DNA from: Lederbergia galactosidilytica
GTDB lineage: Bacteria > Bacillota > Bacilli > Bacillales > Bacillaceae_C
Assembly (NCBI RefSeq): GCF_017873565.1
Contig: NZ_JAGGKH010000001.1
Coordinates: 124,001 to 188,000 of the forward strand
Length of the DNA stretch: 64,000 bases
Reading direction: 5' to 3'
Part shown: positions 52,030 through 64,000 of the stretch, in pieces
Numbering within the stretch: position 1 is the stretch's first letter
Layout: each line of letters starts with the position of its first letter
Notes under the pieces: generated by a model
Told to the model about the DNA's origin: nothing
The model's database searches: none
The model's input: only the letters and a program-made list of their open reading frames with translations
Made by a program: the position numbers and the translations under genes

Positions 52030-53565
52030 TTAATTAACCTTGTCATACCATTCTTGAACCCGTTCAGTTACAGTATCACCACCAGATGCTTTCCATCTCT
52101 CCACAAATTCATCAAATTTTTCTATCGGCCATTGACCAATGACTATTTTTGTTAAATATTCTTGGAATAATTTATGTGATTGAATATCAGGAAAACCGTC
52201 GTATACAGTACTTGGCAAGCCATCTCCAGCAATTCTTCTTGCATCTTGCGTACTAACGGAAAAGATATCTTTTACCATTGTTTGCTGATCTTCTGGAAAT
52301 GTTTCCTCAATTCTTTTTTCCATATCTTCTTCTGTAGTTAAATTTCTCATCCCTAATGCAATCGGTGTTTCATCTGTAGCTGGTATTAATACCTTTTTAC
52401 CATCTTCCATTTTATGCTGTGCTCCTTCTATCCCAAACCTTACGAACTCTTCATTTTCGTCAGCATAAAAAAAATCTAGTAATTTTAAAGCTGCTACCGC
52501 CTTATCTTCTGACGCAAGCGGGATCATCCACTCTGCTTCTCCCATACTTTTTTGAGTTACAAATCCTTTAAATCCGTCCACTTTAGGTAAAGGCATTCCA
52601 ACGACATAAGCATCTGGTGCTCCCGCCTTCATGGCTTCATAACGGTCATGTAAATTTGCTGGCAAATGATACCAACTACCTACTAAGTTAGTATTAATTT
52701 TCGCCGTCCATACCTCACCCTTATTCAAAAATGTTTCATTGTCTAATAATTTTTCTTCATATAACTCGCGAATAAATGCAATGGCAGCCTTCATATTTTC
52801 TGAAGTGCCTGCGTAATTAATCTGGCCGTCATAAATATCCCATTCAGGATTACCCTCCCACATTGCTACACCATACATGGCGAAGAGATGATCCATCCAT
52901 TTGCCAAATTCTCTTCCTGATGTGGGCAATTCATCTTTTTCTCCATTCCCATTTGGATCTTCATCGCGAAAAGCAATAAGTATTTCTTTATATTCTTCCA
53001 CGGTTTTCGGCATTTCTAAATCAACCGCATCAAGCCAGTCTTGCCGTATTAATGGCGCTCTTTCCGGGACAAGGAATACTTTAGGGATATAATAGATCTT
53101 TCCATCCTCTGAAGCACTCCTAACGACATCCCATGCTTCTTCAGGTATGTTTTTCCATACATTTGGGGCATATTCAGGTAATAAATCATCAAGTGCTAAA
53201 GCTCCTCCTTGGGTGATCAAGGTTTGTTCAACACCGCCAATTGGACGTAAAATATCTGGTAATTCATCTGAGGCAATCATATAATTTAATTGTTCCGCCG
53301 GATCGGAACCTGCAGGAGTCGTTATTAACTCATATTCAACACCTGTTTTTTCAGCGATGTATTGGACATGTGCATCATCACTATTGGGAATTGTTCCTTT
53401 CCCTAAATGACTTTTGTAAACTTTAACTTTTACAATATCGTCCTCAACGCTTTCACCATTCTCTGATTGATTCACTTCTTTATTGTCGTTACATGCAGCT
53501 AGTACTATTAAAACTATAAACAATAAAATGCCTAATCCCCAAAGCTTTCTACCTTTTTTATTCAT
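52030..53565 (-). CDS. ABC transporter oligosaccharide-binding lipoprotein (LplA/YtcQ type)
   Basis: A 511-residue binding lipoprotein with lipobox LAAC (Cys25). The mature part contains YKSHLGKGTIPNSDDAHVQY, MIASDELPDILRPIGGVEQ and DPNGNGEKDELPTSGREF, a calcium-loop-like segment common in this subgroup. It is only distantly like the tandem pair at 27-31 kb. It is the third gene after permeases of the same subgroup (gap 34 bases), forming a complete YteP-YtcP-YtcQ-like importer. Pectic oligosaccharides are the likely ligand from context. GGTGGGGG precedes the ATG. Confidence 0.85.
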   Translation of the reverse strand: MNKKGRKLWGLGILLFIVLIVLAACNDNKEVNQSENGESVEDDIVKVKVYKSHLGKGTIPNSDDAHVQYIAEKTGVEYELITTPAGSDPAEQLNYMIASDELPDILRPIGGVEQTLITQGGALALDDLLPEYAPNVWKNIPEEAWDVVRSASEDGKIYYIPKVFLVPERAPLIRQDWLDAVDLEMPKTVEEYKEILIAFRDEDPNGNGEKDELPTSGREFGKWMDHLFAMYGVAMWEGNPEWDIYDGQINYAGTSENMKAAIAFIRELYEEKLLDNETFLNKGEVWTAKINTNLVGSWYHLPANLHDRYEAMKAGAPDAYVVGMPLPKVDGFKGFVTQKSMGEAEWMIPLASEDKAVAALKLLDFFYADENEEFVRFGIEGAQHKMEDGKKVLIPATDETPIALGMRNLTTEEDMEKRIEETFPEDQQTMVKDIFSVSTQDARRIAGDGLPSTVYDGFPDIQSHKLFQEYLTKIVIGQWPIEKFDEFVERWKASGGDTVTERVQEWYDKVN

Positions 53566-53599
53566 GAGTCATCCCCCACCTACATTTTATAGTATTTCG

Positions 53600-54469
53600 T
53601 TACTCTTTCAGTGAGCCTAATACCGCACCCTTTACAAAATATTTTTGTAAATAAGGGTAAACAAGTACAATCGGTATTGTCGCAAAGATGATCGTGGCTG
53701 CTTTTAGTGTTGTCGTATTAAAATCAAAATCCCCGACAATGAGATTGACAGCTGCTAACTCTTCTGGAGCCACGAAATATTCTCTCAGTCTTAACTGCAG
53801 TGGATATAAATTTGGATCACGTATGAAGAGAATGGCTCTCATAAAAGTATTCCAATAACCGACAGCATAAAACAAGCTGACTGTAGCAAGGACAGGCTTT
53901 GAGAGTGGTAAATATATTTGAAACAAAAGCCGAAAATCATGACAGCCATCCATTTTTGCGGCATCATCCAAATCACTTGGAATTCCCATAAAAAATGTCC
54001 GAATGATTACCATATTAAAAGTGCTTATCAAGCCTGGAATAATGAGAGCCCATAAAGAGTTCATCATACCCAACTCTCTTACAGTTAGGAAAAAAGGTAT
54101 CATTGGCGCGTTAAATATCATTGTAATTACGATTCCCAGCATAATTGGCTTTTTTAATAAAAATTCTCTACGTGATAATGGGAAGGCTGTCAAAACAGAA
54201 AACAACATACTAAGAAGTGTACCAACTACCGTAATATACACGGTGACACCAAAAGATCTCCATAACACAGTATTTTGCAGGATATGCTCCCATGTGCCAG
54301 TTGTAAATTCGACTGGCCAAAGAAATACTTTCTTAGAATCAGCTGCGATCGGTGAACTGAACGACACTGCCAATAATTGCAGTAACGGCGCAATCATGGT
54401 CGAAGCAGCCAATATAAGAATCAGATAATTAAAGATCTGAAATGTTCTCTCTCCTGTTGATATTTTCAT
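53600..54469 (-). CDS. ABC sugar transporter permease, YtcP/LplC type
   Basis: A 289-residue six-helix permease. EAA loop: DLDDAAKMDGCHDFRLLFQI, then YLPLSKPVLATVSL. The C-terminus KYFVKGAVLGSLKE is characteristic of the subgroup. Its ATG overlaps the stop codon of the upstream permease gene (TAATG), showing translational coupling and supporting a heterodimer. The in-frame GTG two codons earlier is less likely. ATPase not encoded locally. Confidence 0.88.
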   Translation of the reverse strand: MKISTGERTFQIFNYLILILAASTMIAPLLQLLAVSFSSPIAADSKKVFLWPVEFTTGTWEHILQNTVLWRSFGVTVYITVVGTLLSMLFSVLTAFPLSRREFLLKKPIMLGIVITMIFNAPMIPFFLTVRELGMMNSLWALIIPGLISTFNMVIIRTFFMGIPSDLDDAAKMDGCHDFRLLFQIYLPLSKPVLATVSLFYAVGYWNTFMRAILFIRDPNLYPLQLRLREYFVAPEELAAVNLIVGDFDFNTTTLKAATIIFATIPIVLVYPYLQKYFVKGAVLGSLKE

Positions 54470-55437
54470 TACCACAACCCCTGATCTGTTTTTCTTGCTA
54501 AGCGATTAAATATCCATAGTAAAGCAAAGCCAATAACGGATTGGAATAGTCCAATAGCGGTTGTCATGCTATATTGACCTTGTAACACACCTGCCCGATA
54601 CACATATGTTTCAATAATATCCCCTACCGAATAGGTCATCGGCGTTAATAAATTAAAAATCTGATCGAACCCTAATTCAAGAAAGTTGCCAATATTAAGT
54701 AGGAATAATACTAGTATAGTAGGAAATAACATTGGGATCGTAATATGGATCGTCTGTTTCCATCTACTCGCCCCATCTACTAAAGCTGCCTCATATAAAT
54801 TGGGATTAATCCCTGCGATGGCAGCTAAATAGATAATTGTCCCCCAACCGATTTCTTTCCAAATACCAGAAAGTACAACAATGGTTCGAAAATACTTTTC
54901 TTCCTGCATAAATAAAATTGGTTCTATATCAAAAAACCCTAAGATAGCGTTTACAATACCTTGAGTAGATAATAGCTCAAATACAATTCCACCTACCACA
55001 ACCCATGATAAAAAATGCGGTAAGTAAAACAAACTTTGAAGTGTCTTTTTAGCGAGAAGTATGCGTACCTCATTAAACAGTAACGCTAAAATAATCGGTG
55101 CAGGAAAACTAAACACTAATTGATAAAACGCAATCGTCGCGGTATTTCTTAATACAAGAAAAAAATCTTGGTAAGAAAATAAAAAGCGAAAATTCTCTAA
55201 TCCTACCCATGGGCTGCCCCATATTCCCTTAAATATTTGATAGTCTTGGAAGGCAATGACACTACCAAATAAAGGAATATATTTAAATACAACATAAAAA
55301 ATTATCCCCGGTAGGATCATGACATATAACATCCAATGCTTCTTAATATTTTCTAAATAGCGATTCTTTTTCTTTTCTAGCTTCAGCTCCTTTTTCGGAT
55401 CCATTTTTAGATAACTCTGTACTGATGACTCTGTCAA
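54469..55437 (-). CDS. ABC sugar transporter permease, YteP/LplB type
   Basis: A 322-residue membrane permease with a basic N-terminal tail and six helices. Motifs: PLFGSVIAFQDYQIFKGIW, EAA loop LYEAALVDGASRWKQTIHIT, and the C-terminus RKTDQGLW. It is the first gene of a three-gene importer unit. The start is TTG, placed by GGGGGGAG; no ATG is suitable. Upstream, direct repeats of GATTTGTGCA may bind the AraC-type regulator. Confidence 0.88.
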   Translation of the reverse strand: MTESSVQSYLKMDPKKELKLEKKKNRYLENIKKHWMLYVMILPGIIFYVVFKYIPLFGSVIAFQDYQIFKGIWGSPWVGLENFRFLFSYQDFFLVLRNTATIAFYQLVFSFPAPIILALLFNEVRILLAKKTLQSLFYLPHFLSWVVVGGIVFELLSTQGIVNAILGFFDIEPILFMQEEKYFRTIVVLSGIWKEIGWGTIIYLAAIAGINPNLYEAALVDGASRWKQTIHITIPMLFPTILVLFLLNIGNFLELGFDQIFNLLTPMTYSVGDIIETYVYRAGVLQGQYSMTTAIGLFQSVIGFALLWIFNRLARKTDQGLW

Positions 55438-55559
55438 CTTTTCGCTCCCCCCTTTTTATAGAGTAATAATCATCGTTATTATAGCGGGAGGCCATCGAAG
55501 CAAACAATCGACTAATCTTCCAGTTTATGCACATTTATCTTGATTGAACGAATGTAGAG

Positions 55560-55589
55560 GATTTGTGCATCTTATCAGAGATTTGTGCA
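55560..55589. promoter_or_regulatory. Direct repeats GATTTGTGCA, candidate AraC-type regulator sites
   Basis: Two exact copies of GATTTGTGCA start 20 bases apart (55560 and 55580). A third, inverted TGCACAT lies at 55528-55534. They are 90-155 bases upstream of the permease-binding protein operon. Tandem repeats with two-turn spacing suit a dimeric AraC-family activator such as the YesS-like protein. This is inference from pattern. Confidence 0.45.
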
Positions 55590-55625
55590 CGAGTAGAAGG
55601 TAACTATATCTGTTTATCTAAAAAC

Positions 55626-55656
55626 AAAAAAGTACAGGGAGATTCCTGTACTTTTT
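55626..55656. terminator. Terminator of the YesOPQ-like unit
   Basis: AAAAAGTACAGG-gagatt-CCTGTACTTTTT, a stem flanked by A and T runs, directly downstream of the 55691-56554 permease gene. Confidence 0.8.
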
Positions 55657-55690
55657 AAAAGTAAATGATAAATAACTAAATCTTACTCTG

Positions 55691-56554
55691 CTATCCTTTC
55701 GCCCCAGAGATGACAATCCCTTGGATAAAGTATTTTTGCGCAAAGAAAAATAAAAGTAAAGGTGGAAGCACAGCTATTACAGAACCAGCCATTAGTAAAT
55801 TCCATGGGGTCTGTGCATAAGTCGCGGTAAAATTAGCCAATCCAAGTGATAAAGGATACAGATCAGAATTATTCAGATAAATTAATGGTCCCATCAAATC
55901 GTTCCAGCGAAACATAAATTCCATAATCGCTGCGGTTGCCATCGCAGGTATTGAAAGTGGTAAGATAACACGAAAAAATAAAACAGCGTAACTACCACCA
56001 TCGATTTTTACTGCATCATCTAATTCTCGTGATATCCCTGTATAGAACTGTCTTAATAAGAAAATTAGAAAGGCACTACCGCCAAATGCCGGTATAATAA
56101 GGGGTAAATAGGAATCCACCCATCCTAATTTGTTAAAAATTAAATACTGTGGAATCATTGTCACTTGTTGCGGCAGCATCATCGTACTCAAAACAATGGC
56201 AAATAGAACAAGACTCCCCCTCGCTCGTAAACGAGCAAAACCAAAGGCAACCATCGCAGAGGTAAATACTGTCGCAAAAACAGAAATTGCCGTATACCAA
56301 ACTGTATTCCATATATATTTTCCAAATGGATGGTCAGAAAACACATCTAAGTAATTTTTCCATTGTAAAGGATATGGAAACCATTCAGGTGGCAATTTAA
56401 ATACCGCTCCTTGCGTTTTGAAAGAAGTTGTCACCATCCAAAATAAGGGGAACATAAAGAGTAGTAGCCCAAGTAAAATAAGAAAATAGACTAAAATTTT
56501 CCCTGCTACTGATAATTCGCCAGGTGCATAACTTCTCTGTCTTTTTCGTTTCAC
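55691..56554 (-). CDS. ABC sugar transporter permease, MalG/YesQ type
   Basis: A 287-residue six-helix permease of the CUT1 class. It has FPLFWMVTTSFKTQGAVFKL near the N-terminus, the EAA loop ELDDAVKIDGGSYAVLFFRV followed by ILPLSIPAMATAA, and the ending KYFIQGIVISGAKG. It begins with GTG behind AAGGAGG, five bases after the partner permease gene. With the partner and the binding protein at 57598 it makes up a YesO-P-Q-like importer, a system linked to rhamnogalacturonan oligomers in B. subtilis. Confidence 0.87.
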   Translation of the reverse strand: MKRKRQRSYAPGELSVAGKILVYFLILLGLLLFMFPLFWMVTTSFKTQGAVFKLPPEWFPYPLQWKNYLDVFSDHPFGKYIWNTVWYTAISVFATVFTSAMVAFGFARLRARGSLVLFAIVLSTMMLPQQVTMIPQYLIFNKLGWVDSYLPLIIPAFGGSAFLIFLLRQFYTGISRELDDAVKIDGGSYAVLFFRVILPLSIPAMATAAIMEFMFRWNDLMGPLIYLNNSDLYPLSLGLANFTATYAQTPWNLLMAGSVIAVLPPLLLFFFAQKYFIQGIVISGAKG

Positions 56555-56559
56555 TTTTT

Positions 56560-57483
56560 CTACCTCCTTGTTTCGGATTCATAATAGACATAACGTTTAG
56601 AAACGAGTAGTGATAACATCGTTAAGATAAAAATAATAATAAACAAAATCCATGCTTGAGCAGACGCGTATCCAATTTTAAAATCAGCAAAAGCAGTATC
56701 AAATAGATAGTACACATAAAAATAAGACATCCAATTGGGCCCGCCCTTAGTCACAACATATGCTTGCGTAAATATTTGAAAAGAACTAATGATCGCGATG
56801 ATCGAATTAAATAAGATAACAGGAGAAATTAATGGGATAGTGATATTAAAGAATCTTCTTAATGGCCCTGCTCCATCCATAGAAGCGGATTCATATAATT
56901 CATTAGGCAAACTTTGCAAACTTGCTAAAAAGATAATCATCGTTCCACCTAATGCCGTTAATTGCATTAATACAAAGGAAGGGATCACCGTCTTTGCGTC
57001 TGTAAACCACCCGGGTCCATCTATACCAAATACTGAATATAAAACAGAATTCACAACTCCGAAGTCAGGATTTAACAACCACGCCCATAAAAAGGCAATA
57101 GAAACACCAGAAACCACAGTTGGAGCATAAAACATCGTTCTAAAAAAGGCTTGCCCTTTAATTTTTTGATTTAATAATAGGGCTAATAACAGCCCAGCAC
57201 AAATAGTAAACGGAACAGCCAATGCAGCATAATAAACAGTTACACCAAGGGATTTATAAAACAATTCATCAGTAAATAATATTTTATAGTTTCTTAGACC
57301 GACAAATTCAATTGCATCCGTAATATTATATTTTGTGAAGCTAAGAAAAAGAGAGGCAATGATCGGACCGCCAATAAAGAAGATAAAACCAAGTACCCAT
57401 GGTGATATAAATAACCAAAAGGCAACTTCTTCTCGTTTTTGTTGGTTTTTAAAAGTGGAGAAAGTCTTTTTATTCTTTTTCAT
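56560..57483 (-). CDS. ABC sugar transporter permease, MalF/YesP type
   Basis: A 307-residue permease with six helices. Characteristic segments are FWLFISPWVLGFIFFIGGPI, NYKILFTDELFYKSLGVTVY and the EAA loop LYESASMDGAGPLRRFFNIT. It is CUT1 class, resembling YesP. The binding-protein gene is 114 bases upstream, across a GC-rich, partly self-complementary spacer that may hold down permease expression. AAGGAGGG precedes the ATG. Confidence 0.87.
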   Translation of the reverse strand: MKKNKKTFSTFKNQQKREEVAFWLFISPWVLGFIFFIGGPIIASLFLSFTKYNITDAIEFVGLRNYKILFTDELFYKSLGVTVYYAALAVPFTICAGLLLALLLNQKIKGQAFFRTMFYAPTVVSGVSIAFLWAWLLNPDFGVVNSVLYSVFGIDGPGWFTDAKTVIPSFVLMQLTALGGTMIIFLASLQSLPNELYESASMDGAGPLRRFFNITIPLISPVILFNSIIAIISSFQIFTQAYVVTKGGPNWMSYFYVYYLFDTAFADFKIGYASAQAWILFIIIFILTMLSLLVSKRYVYYESETRR

Positions 57484-57597
57484 TCAAATCCCTCCTTATA
57501 TGAGGTTCTTTATCCATTCGCATGTTCAATTGAGACGCGACCGCCATCCTTCGGCTCTTTGTCATTGGGCAACGGTCACCGTCCCGTTTCCCCTTCT

Positions 57598-58935
57598 CTA
57601 TTTATCGCCAGCAGCTCGTAATTGCGTATCCAAATCCTCTAGACCTTCATCAATATCCTTTGTACCATCATATATCGCATTAACATTTTGATTAATTGTA
57701 TTTAAGATCGTTGAAAAATTCCGTATTAAGTGGTTATCTGCTTCAAATCCATATTTAATAGCACCTTCATGAAGCTCTTTTAGCTGCTCGTTTGTCATGC
57801 CTGCCTGTTCGGCAACATGATCTAGCCATAGATCCATTAGCTGGCTATTAGCAGGAGTTTCGTTCGTCATTTCAACTAATGCCTTCGCTCCTTTTTCCGG
57901 ATCAGTCAAAAATTTGATAAACTCCCACGCTTCATCTGGATGCTTACTTTTGGCACTAATATTCCACGGGTCGACATACATTGGAATTCTTCGCTCATCA
58001 ACAGTGTAAGGAACTGGTGCAATTCCCCATTGAAATTCTGCAGGCTGATAACTCCGGACGCCCCAGCCGCCGTTAATCGTCATCGCCACTCGACCAGTTA
58101 AGAATGGATCACCTATTTGTGAAACAGCATCTAACTGTGATTGTGTCGGGGAAACTTTATGCTTGTGGATTAAATCATAATGAGCTTGAATAGCCTGTCT
58201 ATTAGCTGGTTCTTCTAATACATTTGGTTCCCCAATATCTCCAGTTTCATAGGCCTCTGCTTTGAAAAGATCTCCTCCCCAAAGCCAAGCATCGCGATTT
58301 CCGTGGTTCGTGTTTAATAAGCCAAAAACTTGATTGTTTTTATCACCAATATTTTTAGTTAATTTTTTAGCGTATTCAACCATTGTATCGTAATTCCATG
58401 ATTCATCATCCCAGTTTGTAGGAGGATATTCTAATCCAGCTTCATCGAATAACTCTTTGTTATAAAAGACATAGGAACCCATCGCTAAAATCGGAACCCC
58501 ATACTTCTTCCCATCAATCGTATAAATATCAATTAGCTTCTCATCTATCCCTTCAACAGCATCAGGATCTTTTTCTATATACGGACTTAAATCTAGTAAA
58601 GCACCTAACCCTTGATATGTGGCAAATCCAGAGTCCGCCCAATTAGCTGACCAAACATCTGGTACATTTCCACCGGCTATCATTGTTTGTAACTTTTGGT
58701 CAATTTGCTCTTGTGGAATTTCTTGCAGCTTAATTTTAATATCTGGATGTTCTGCCTCAAACTCCTTCACCATCTTCTCTTCCCAAGGCTTTAATACTGG
58801 ATCACTACGAACTAACCATGTCAGCTCCACTTTTCCTTTCCCACCTTTGTCGCCAGAACTACATGCCGATAATCCAAAGACTGACACTAAAATCAAACAG
58901 ATGGTAAATACTCGAAGCGATACCTTTCTAGTCAT
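57598..58935 (-). CDS. ABC transporter sugar-binding lipoprotein, YesO type
   Basis: A 445-residue family 1 solute-binding lipoprotein with lipobox LSAC (Cys25). The mature part begins KVELTWLVRSDPVLKPWEEK and includes MIAGGNVPDVWSANWADSGF, VPILAMGSYVFYNKELFDEA and MTINGGWGVRSY, typical of YesO-like proteins. It is the first gene of the second importer of this cassette. GGAGGG precedes the ATG. A pectin-derived ligand is inferred from the neighbouring lyase and YesS-like regulator. Confidence 0.86.
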   Translation of the reverse strand: MTRKVSLRVFTICLILVSVFGLSACSSGDKGGKGKVELTWLVRSDPVLKPWEEKMVKEFEAEHPDIKIKLQEIPQEQIDQKLQTMIAGGNVPDVWSANWADSGFATYQGLGALLDLSPYIEKDPDAVEGIDEKLIDIYTIDGKKYGVPILAMGSYVFYNKELFDEAGLEYPPTNWDDESWNYDTMVEYAKKLTKNIGDKNNQVFGLLNTNHGNRDAWLWGGDLFKAEAYETGDIGEPNVLEEPANRQAIQAHYDLIHKHKVSPTQSQLDAVSQIGDPFLTGRVAMTINGGWGVRSYQPAEFQWGIAPVPYTVDERRIPMYVDPWNISAKSKHPDEAWEFIKFLTDPEKGAKALVEMTNETPANSQLMDLWLDHVAEQAGMTNEQLKELHEGAIKYGFEADNHLIRNFSTILNTINQNVNAIYDGTKDIDEGLEDLDTQLRAAGDK

Positions 58936-59459
58936 CTCGCAACCCTCCTGATTTTTAGTGAAAATAAGGATGACTTGTCCCTTAACAGAAAATCATCCTT
59001 AAATTAACAATATTCATGTAAAAATAGAAATATTCTTAAACGATATTTATCCAGTCCATCGTAAACAGAAGTAAAAAATTCAGTAAATCTTTGTGGAAGA
59101 GGAAAATGCTCTACCATTCCATAAAGACTAGGGCATAGTTGAGGAATAATTAGAGAGGATGGTTTAAATAATAGCTAAGTTGCTGACAGAATACATTCTC
59201 GCTATCTCACAGGCGGTTCTTTTGTTTTTCCTACTTAAATAGGAGGGCACCAAGCTTATAATCGAGTAAAGTAGGCACCCGCACATATTTTAGAGGCTTT
59301 CATTATTAGGAGAAGTTTATATCTTTCGCTATAACCCTTTTTACAAGCTTCCTCATTTTGGGACAACCACTTTCTTCGCAGTACTCCTTTTCCTAACTTG
59401 CTTTGGAGTCACCACATATTTAGCAAGTTTACATCCTTCTTTCTAGACATAAAAAAAGA
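58936..59459. other. Intergenic region between the binding-protein gene and eno
   Basis: About 520 bases on the border between the glycan cassette and the glycolytic operon. It must contain the promoter of the YesO-like unit. I saw no cre match, no ORF with a ribosome binding site and no RNA gene. Confidence 0.5.
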
Positions 59460-59480
59460 GGATGTCCAAAATGGACATCC
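59460..59480 (-). terminator. Terminator of the glycolytic operon (after eno)
   Basis: On the minus strand GGATGTCC-atttt-GGACATCC followed by TCTTTTTTTATG. Confidence 0.85.
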
Positions 59481-59497
59481 CGGTAAACGTAAAGCTC

Positions 59498-63141
<3,644 letters not shown>

Positions 63142-63189
63142 TTACAATCGAAACGATAATAAACTTAAAATCTTTATCGTTTTTCCTCG

Positions 63190-63355
63190 ATTGTTTTTTC
63201 TAGTTCCACCGTCTAGCAACTAGTAAACTTTTGGTTTCTGCTTGTGTAAGTCAACAACGATTCCGCTTGCGGACTTACAGAGTCTTGGCCCATAGGATGC
63301 GGGCAAAACAGTATTGCTACAGGACACGGCGAATTTTGCCATTCATCCTTTAACT
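63190..63355. repeat. Structured intercistronic element between pgk and tpiA
   Basis: The gap holds two inverted repeats: TGTAAGTC/GACTTACA (63245-63252 with 63272-63279), and AGGATG-GGGCAAAA with TTTTGCC-CATCCT (63295-63308 with 63334-63349). Base composition is richer in GC than the neighbouring spacers. It looks like an interspersed repeat inserted within an otherwise tight glycolytic operon; it might also shape relative expression. Confidence 0.5.
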
Positions 63356-63394
63356 TCCAATTTGCATAGTCACTAAACGGGCGCTATTACGTTT

Positions 63395-64000
63395 TTATTT
63401 TTTATCGTCTAGTGCTGCGACGCCTGGTAATACTTTCCCTTCCATAAACTCAAGAGAAGCTCCACCACCGGTTGAAATATGGCTCATACGATCTGCCAAG
63501 CCGAATTTTTCAACTGCAGCTGCCGAATCTCCACCACCAATGACGGAATATGTATCTGTAGCTTCTGCAAGTGCTTCTGCAACGGCTTTTGTCCCGCCAG
63601 CAAATGCATTCAATTCAAATACACCCATTGGTCCATTCCAGATTACCAATTTCGATTCTTGAATCACTTTATGATAAGTTTCCCTCGTTTTAGGTCCAAT
63701 ATCCAAAGCTTCCCAATCAGCTGGAATTTCTTCAATGGAAACAACTTTTTTATTAGCATTTTCAGAGAAATCGTCTGCGACAATAACATCCTGAGGCATA
63801 TAAAATTTAACGCCCTTTTCCTTAGCTTTATCCATGAATTGACGAGCAAGATCGATTTTATCTTCTTCTAAAAGAGATTTTCCAACTTCATGGCCAAGTG
63901 CCTTCACAAATGTATAAGCAAGTCCACCACCAATAATTAGATTATCTACTTTATCTATTAGATGATCAATTACACCGATCTTATCTTTTACTTTCGCCCC
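63395..64000 (-). CDS. pgk: Phosphoglycerate kinase (C-terminal part, cut by window edge)
   Basis: The last 201 codons of phosphoglycerate kinase, which makes ATP from 1,3-bisphosphoglycerate. The frame is open to the right edge ([20 protein letters not shown]) and includes [49 protein letters not shown] and the C-terminal [16 protein letters not shown]. These are the nucleotide-binding and hinge motifs of the C-terminal domain. It is the first gene seen of the pgk-tpiA-gpmI-eno operon. Confidence 0.97.
   Translation of the reverse strand, partial: GAKVKDKIGVIDHLIDKVDNLIIGGGLAYTFVKALGHEVGKSLLEEDKIDLARQFMDKAKEKGVKFYMPQDVIVADDFSENANKKVVSIEEIPADWEALDIGPKTRETYHKVIQESKLVIWNGPMGVFELNAFAGGTKAVAEALAEATDTYSVIGGGDSAAAVEKFGLADRMSHISTGGGASLEFMEGKVLPGVAALDDKK

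Overview
The window comes from a low-GC, endospore-forming Bacillaceae-type Firmicute. The evidence is an H-type small acid-soluble spore protein, a YndG-YndH-YndJ gene trio, a CarD/YdeB-type regulator, a tmRNA whose tag reads GKENNNFALAA, strong AGGAGG-type ribosome binding sites with frequent TTG starts, lipoprotein-type ABC binding proteins and CcpA-like cre boxes. The genus cannot be told from this sequence alone. No CRISPR array, rRNA, tRNA or intact transposase was seen.

Layout. (1) 1-5.8 kb: maltodextrin locus, with a truncated mdxF permease, mdxE binding protein and a GH13 alpha-amylase lipoprotein on the minus strand, head to head with a GH13 neopullulanase/maltogenic amylase. (2) 5.8-18.3 kb: a mixed region with a CarD-type regulator, an orphan sugar-binding lipoprotein, melA (GH4), sspH, a hypothetical lipoprotein, an AraC regulator, yndGHJ, a secreted helical protein, and a TetR regulator divergent from an FMN reductase plus a DsbA-like protein. 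(3) 18.3-34.0 kb, all minus strand: a LacI-controlled glycan operon with two YteP/YtcP-type permeases, two tandem paralogous binding proteins, three Gfo/Idh/MocA oxidoreductase-fold proteins, NagB- and NagA-like enzymes, and a very large secreted heparinase II/III-like protein with a CBM9-like N-terminus. (4) 34.6-43.0 kb: the conserved ssrA, smpB, rnr, est, secG block, with an MFS transporter, a Gfo/Idh protein, a TIM-barrel isomerase and a 49-residue ORF placed between ssrA and smpB. (5) 43.7-58.9 kb: a pectin-type cassette with an (alpha/alpha)6 glycosidase, a YesS-like membrane AraC regulator, a PL1-like lyase with four FN3 domains and a FIMAH-like tail, and two complete sets of ABC binding protein plus permeases. 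(6) 59.5-64 kb: glycolytic genes eno, gpmI, tpiA and the end of pgk.

How it works together. In regions 3 and 5 a secreted lyase would cut an extracellular polysaccharide, a lipoprotein and two permeases would import the oligomers, and cytoplasmic enzymes would process them. No ABC ATPase is encoded here, so a shared MsmX-type ATPase elsewhere is expected. The most striking architectural feature is that carbohydrate cassettes sit inside the usually compact eno-secG-est-rnr-smpB-ssrA neighbourhood. The most interesting candidate system is region 3: it pairs amino-sugar-6-phosphate enzymes and three oxidoreductase-fold proteins, two of which lack the usual glycine-rich NAD motif, with a heparinase-like lyase. 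It is controlled by twin perfect LacI operators and a perfect cre box. Many start codons given here were moved downstream of the longest ORF because a good ribosome binding site lies inside the longer frame.
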